Origin: Bacillota bacterium
GTDB taxonomy: Bacteria; Bacillota; Clostridia; Acetivibrionales; DTU013
Assembly: GCA_023412665.1 (NCBI GenBank)
Contig: JAEZCA010000064.1
Location: 1-44,559 of the forward strand
Length of the DNA stretch: 44,559 nucleotides
Reading direction: 5' to 3'
Shown: positions 41,899-44,559 of the stretch, piece after piece
Layout: each line of letters starts with the position of its first letter
How positions within the stretch are numbered: position 1 is the stretch's first letter
The notes under the pieces: generated by a model
Told to the model about the DNA's origin: nothing
What the model saw: the letters and a program-made list of their open reading frames with translations, nothing else
The model's database searches: none
Position numbers and translations under genes: made by a program

Positions 41899-43989
41899 AT
41901 GAAATATGGTTTCATAAGGACAGCTGCTGCGGTGCCCATACTGAAGGTGGCCGCTTGCGGCTATAATACAGGAAAAATAATTAATATGATAAATGATGCT
42001 GAGGCAGCAGGTGTAGAAATGATAGTCTTTCCTGAACTTTCCATTACTGCATACTCCTGTGGTGATCTGTTCCATCAGGAGCAGCTTCTCAGTGGAGCTC
42101 TAGAAGGCTTGGGGATGATTACTGAGGCTTTAAAGGGTCTGAGGATAATGGCAATTGCAGGGCTGCCGTTAATGGTCGACAACCAGCTTTTCAACTGTGC
42201 AGCTGTACTTCAAAATGGTGAAATACTGGGCATAGTGCCTAAGACGTATATACCCGGCTATAATGAATTCTATGAAGAACGCTGGTTTGCTTCGGGAAGA
42301 AACGCAAAAAGCAGCTTTGTTGAACTTTTTGGCAAGAGAGTGCCTTTCGGTACTGATTTGTTGTTTGAGTCTGTTTGCAGTGCAGTATCTCTGGATAGTA
42401 CATTAGCTTCCCGCAGTACAGCGGCTTCCGACAGTACAGCATCCGGAGCAGAAAGCGTCTGCTTCGGGGTGGAAATATGCGAAGACCTTTGGGCACCGAT
42501 ACCTCCAAGCTCATATCAGGCTACTGCCGGTGCATCGATCATATTCAATCTTTCAGCCAGCAACGAGATCATTGGGAAGGCTGAATACAGAAGAGAGCTT
42601 GTCAGACAGCAGTCCGGCAAATGTATCGCGGGATATGTATTTGCGTCCTGCGGGGTGCATGAGTCCACCACTGACGTTGTATTCGGCGGTCATGCGTTGA
42701 TTGCCGAAAACGGCGGAATACTGACTGAATCCAAGAGATATCTGCGTGACGGGAATATATTGATAAGCGATATCGATGTTCAAAAGCTCAAAAACGACAG
42801 GATCAAAAACACTACCTTCATGGAAGATGCGAAAATTCGTGATTTCAGGAAGATCCCGTTCGTTCTTTATGGAATGGATACGGCATCATCCGTCGGCTCT
42901 GCCGGGACGGGGACTACAGGGACGGTGGCTGATGGGACGGCGACTACGAAGTCGACGACTGCCGTCAAAGGGGCAAAGCCGGAAAAACTGTCAAGATATG
43001 TGGACCCGCACCCGTTTGTACCGTCTGACAAGGCGTCCAGAGACAGGAGATGCGAAGAGATCTTCGCCATACAGACTGCCGGCCTGGCAAAAAGGTTGGA
43101 GCATACGGGCATAAAGAAGGCGGTCCTGGGGATTTCCGGCGGCCTCGACTCGACGCTGGCTTTGATAGTGACAGCAAAGGCCTTTGACATGCTGGGCATT
43201 CCAAGAGATAACATCCTGGCAATAACGATGCCAGGGTTTGGAACTACTGACGCTACCTATGAAAATGCACTCCAGCTGATAAGGTCCTTTGGAGCGGAAT
43301 TGAAAGAAATTAATATAAAGAAGGCCTGCCTGCAGCATTTTGAAGATATCGGCCATGACCCGTCCGTACATGATGTCACCTATGAAAACGTACAGGCCAG
43401 AGAAAGAACTCAAATATTGATGGATATAGCCAACAAGCTGAACGGCCTTGTGGTAGGGACAGGAGACCTGTCTGAGCTTGCTCTGGGCTGGTGCACATAC
43501 AATGGCGACCATATGTCCATGTATTCGGTAAACTGCGGTATTCCAAAGACATTGGTCAAATACCTGGTGCAGTGGGCTGCCGACAATGTGACCGACAAAG
43601 CGGCCGCAGAGGTTTTGCGAAGAGTACTCGAAACACCGATTTCTCCTGAACTTCTGCCTCCGGATGAAAAAGGGAAGATACAGCAGAAGACTGAGGATAT
43701 AGTTGGTCCTTACGAACTGCATGATTTCTTCCTGTATCACATGCTGCGTTACGGAGCAGCGCCTAAAAAGCTCCTGTTCCTTGCGGAGCAGGCATTTGAA
43801 GGTGTATATGATGCACAGACTGTCAAGTCATGGCTTAGGGTCTTCATCAAGAGGTTCTTCTCACAGCAGTTCAAACGCTCATGCCTGCCGGACGGCCCCA
43901 AGGTCGGTACCATCAGCCTGTCGCCCAGGGGAGACTGGCGCATGCCAAGCGACGCCTCACCTGAGGTATGGCTCAAGGAGCTTGAGTGA
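41899..43989 (+). CDS. nadE: Glutamine-dependent NAD+ synthetase
   Basis: Makes NAD+ from nicotinic acid adenine dinucleotide with glutamine as nitrogen donor. About 696 residues from ATG 41899. The N-terminal nitrilase-type glutaminase domain has the catalytic triad in FPELSITAYSC (Glu), PKTYIPGYNEFYEERWF (Lys) and GVEICEDLWAP (Cys). The C-terminal synthetase has the ATP loop GISGGLDSTLAL, KKACLQHFEDIGHDP and ELALGWCTYNGDHMSMYSVNCGIPKTLVK. It exceeds the usual 640 or so residues because of two low-complexity insertions: 42394-42447 (three 6-residue DSTLAS-like units, 18-nt period) and 42904-42948 (three 5-residue GTGTT-like units, 15-nt period). Both are in frame and leave all motifs intact. 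Confidence 0.95.
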   Translation: MKYGFIRTAAAVPILKVAACGYNTGKIINMINDAEAAGVEMIVFPELSITAYSCGDLFHQEQLLSGALEGLGMITEALKGLRIMAIAGLPLMVDNQLFNCAAVLQNGEILGIVPKTYIPGYNEFYEERWFASGRNAKSSFVELFGKRVPFGTDLLFESVCSAVSLDSTLASRSTAASDSTASGAESVCFGVEICEDLWAPIPPSSYQATAGASIIFNLSASNEIIGKAEYRRELVRQQSGKCIAGYVFASCGVHESTTDVVFGGHALIAENGGILTESKRYLRDGNILISDIDVQKLKNDRIKNTTFMEDAKIRDFRKIPFVLYGMDTASSVGSAGTGTTGTVADGTATTKSTTAVKGAKPEKLSRYVDPHPFVPSDKASRDRRCEEIFAIQTAGLAKRLEHTGIKKAVLGISGGLDSTLALIVTAKAFDMLGIPRDNILAITMPGFGTTDATYENALQLIRSFGAELKEINIKKACLQHFEDIGHDPSVHDVTYENVQARERTQILMDIANKLNGLVVGTGDLSELALGWCTYNGDHMSMYSVNCGIPKTLVKYLVQWAADNVTDKAAAEVLRRVLETPISPELLPPDEKGKIQQKTEDIVGPYELHDFFLYHMLRYGAAPKKLLFLAEQAFEGVYDAQTVKSWLRVFIKRFFSQQFKRSCLPDGPKVGTISLSPRGDWRMPSDASPEVWLKELE

Positions 43990-44093
43990 AATATTTCCAC
44001 GTCATGGTATGAGGTGACTGAGCGGTGAATAAAATGCCGTTAGTGCTGTCAAGGATGTCGTGTGATTTACGCGGCGAGTAAGCGAATTAACAC

Positions 44094-44122
44094 TTGACAA
44101 AAGGCGCTGTGTGCCTTAAAAT
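44094..44122 (+). promoter_or_regulatory. Sigma-A promoter of tRNA-His
   Basis: TTGACA (44094-44099), 17-bp spacer, TAAAAT (44117-44122). A GCATATG/CATATGC inverted repeat (44124-44150) follows in the leader. Confidence 0.85.
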
Positions 44123-44152
44123 AGCATATGTCGCTGAAAACGTCATATGCAT

Positions 44153-44230
44153 GGTGGGCTTAGCTCAGTTGGTTAGAGTGCCAGGTTGTGGCCCTGGAGG
44201 TCGTGGGTTCGATTCCCATAGCTCACCCCA
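44153..44230 (+). tRNA. tRNA-His(GUG)
   Basis: The acceptor GTGGGCT pairs with AGCTCAC, and G-1 at 44153 pairs with discriminator C73, as is characteristic of tRNA-His. The anticodon arm is CCAGG-TTGTGGC-CCTGG with anticodon GTG; T arm GTGGG-TTCGATT-CCCAT; CCA is encoded (44228-44230). Confidence 0.96.
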
Positions 44231-44263
44231 AAAGAGAGGTTGTTAATACAGCCTCTCTTTGTT
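44231..44263 (+). terminator. tRNA-His terminator
   Basis: AAAGAGAGGTTGT pairs with ACAGCCTCTCTTT (one G-U) across a TAAT loop, followed by GTTTTG. Confidence 0.75.
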
Positions 44264-44392
44264 TTGCATTATGGCTGTGGAGGGTATATCGGGCTGATTG
44301 AAAAGTAGTTTTCATGTATTTATTCATGGAAAGGGACGTTGATTGAAAAAGAAAATTCTACTGGTATACCGTGAGAGCGACAGTTATTTACC

Positions 44393-44421
44393 TTGACAAA
44401 TGGCGTTCCTGCCTTTATAAT
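44393..44421 (+). promoter_or_regulatory. Consensus sigma-A promoter of tRNA-Gln
   Basis: TTGACA (44393-44398), exactly 17 bp, TATAAT (44416-44421): a full consensus promoter 21 bp before the tRNA. Confidence 0.9.
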
Positions 44422-44442
44422 TGACTTTGCGCTAATAAATGA

Positions 44443-44519
44443 TGGGATGTAGCCAAGCCGGTAAGGCACAGGACTTTGACTCCTGCATCTCGCTGGTTCG
44501 AGTCCAGCCATCCCAGCCA
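44443..44519 (+). tRNA. tRNA-Gln(UUG)
   Basis: Acceptor TGGGATG/CATCCCA, anticodon arm CAGGA-CTTTGAC-TCCTG with anticodon TTG, T arm GCTGG-TTCGAGT-CCAGC, discriminator G and encoded CCA (44517-44519). Confidence 0.95.
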
Positions 44520-44523
44520 ATAC

Positions 44524-44559
44524 GGGCCATTAGCTCAGTCGGCAGAGCACTTGACTTTT
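44524..44559 (+). tRNA. tRNA-Lys(UUU), 5' part, cut by window end
   Basis: GGGCCAT acceptor strand, TAGCTCAGTCGGCAGAGC D arm and CTTGACTTTT of the anticodon arm, cut by the window end. The last 13 nt are identical to 472-484, and the acceptor complements ATGGCTC of that fragment. It follows tRNA-Gln by 4 bp, so the two share the promoter at 44393. Confidence 0.9.

Noticed and set aside
1..44559. CRISPR array, prophage or conjugative element
   Set aside because: No regularly spaced repeats with unique spacers, no integrase, capsid or relaxase genes were seen; only small repeats and one IS fragment.

Overview
The window looks like a chromosomal piece of an anaerobic Gram-positive bacterium of the class Clostridia. 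Supporting signs are purine-rich GGAGG ribosome sites throughout, a valS T-box leader, YmaF- and DUF1540-type small proteins, a TGS-domain nucleoside kinase, consensus sigma-A promoters with 17-bp spacers before tRNAs, and the pstSCAB-phoU-phoPR order. Genus is not resolved. Both ends lie in repeats: a broken IS256-type transposase joined to a 3' half tRNA-Lys at the left, and a 5' half tRNA-Lys cut by the right edge.

Layout. (1) 1-684: transposase remnant, tRNA-Lys fragment, terminators. (2) 685-2172: lone sugar isomerase, minus strand. (3) 2401-4451: two-component system, minus strand, divergent from (4). (4) 4698-14909: an accessory phosphosignalling island, all plus strand: two Ser/Thr kinases, a stand-alone FHA protein, two PP2C phosphatases, a PrsW-type intramembrane protease fused to FHA, a secreted-VWA/TM/FHA protein, and an FHA gene remnant. 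It is followed by two small homologous proteins of unrecognised family (15062-15759) and a strong hairpin. (5) 15941-23509: YmaF protein, PilZ protein, large cyclic-nucleotide-binding-like protein, RF3, nucleoside kinase with extra degenerate copies of its own 3' tail, DUF1540 protein. (6) 23841-28169: xylose operon xylB-ROK regulator-xylA with operator-like palindrome and terminator. (7) 28247-35315: phosphate operon, minus strand. (8) 35390-37771: amidase-domain protein, CheW, ArgJ. (9) 37879-43989: T-box-controlled small membrane protein plus valS, then nadE. (10) 44094-44559: tRNA-His, tRNA-Gln, partial tRNA-Lys.

How the genes fit. The most unusual region is the 4.7-14.9 kb island. Four intact FHA (phosphothreonine-reading) domains are attached to four different outputs or inputs: soluble zinc-ribbon protein, intramembrane protease, membrane kinase, and extracellular VWA sensor. 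Two kinases write and two PP2Cs erase. I infer a membrane-centred Thr-phosphorylation circuit, possibly switched by the divergent two-component system through the shared intergenic palindrome. No WXG100, FtsK/EssC or Ter genes are present, so it is not an obvious type VII secretion or tellurite-type cluster. Elsewhere the genes are housekeeping or catabolic, with several small repeat elements that look mobile or recently expanded.
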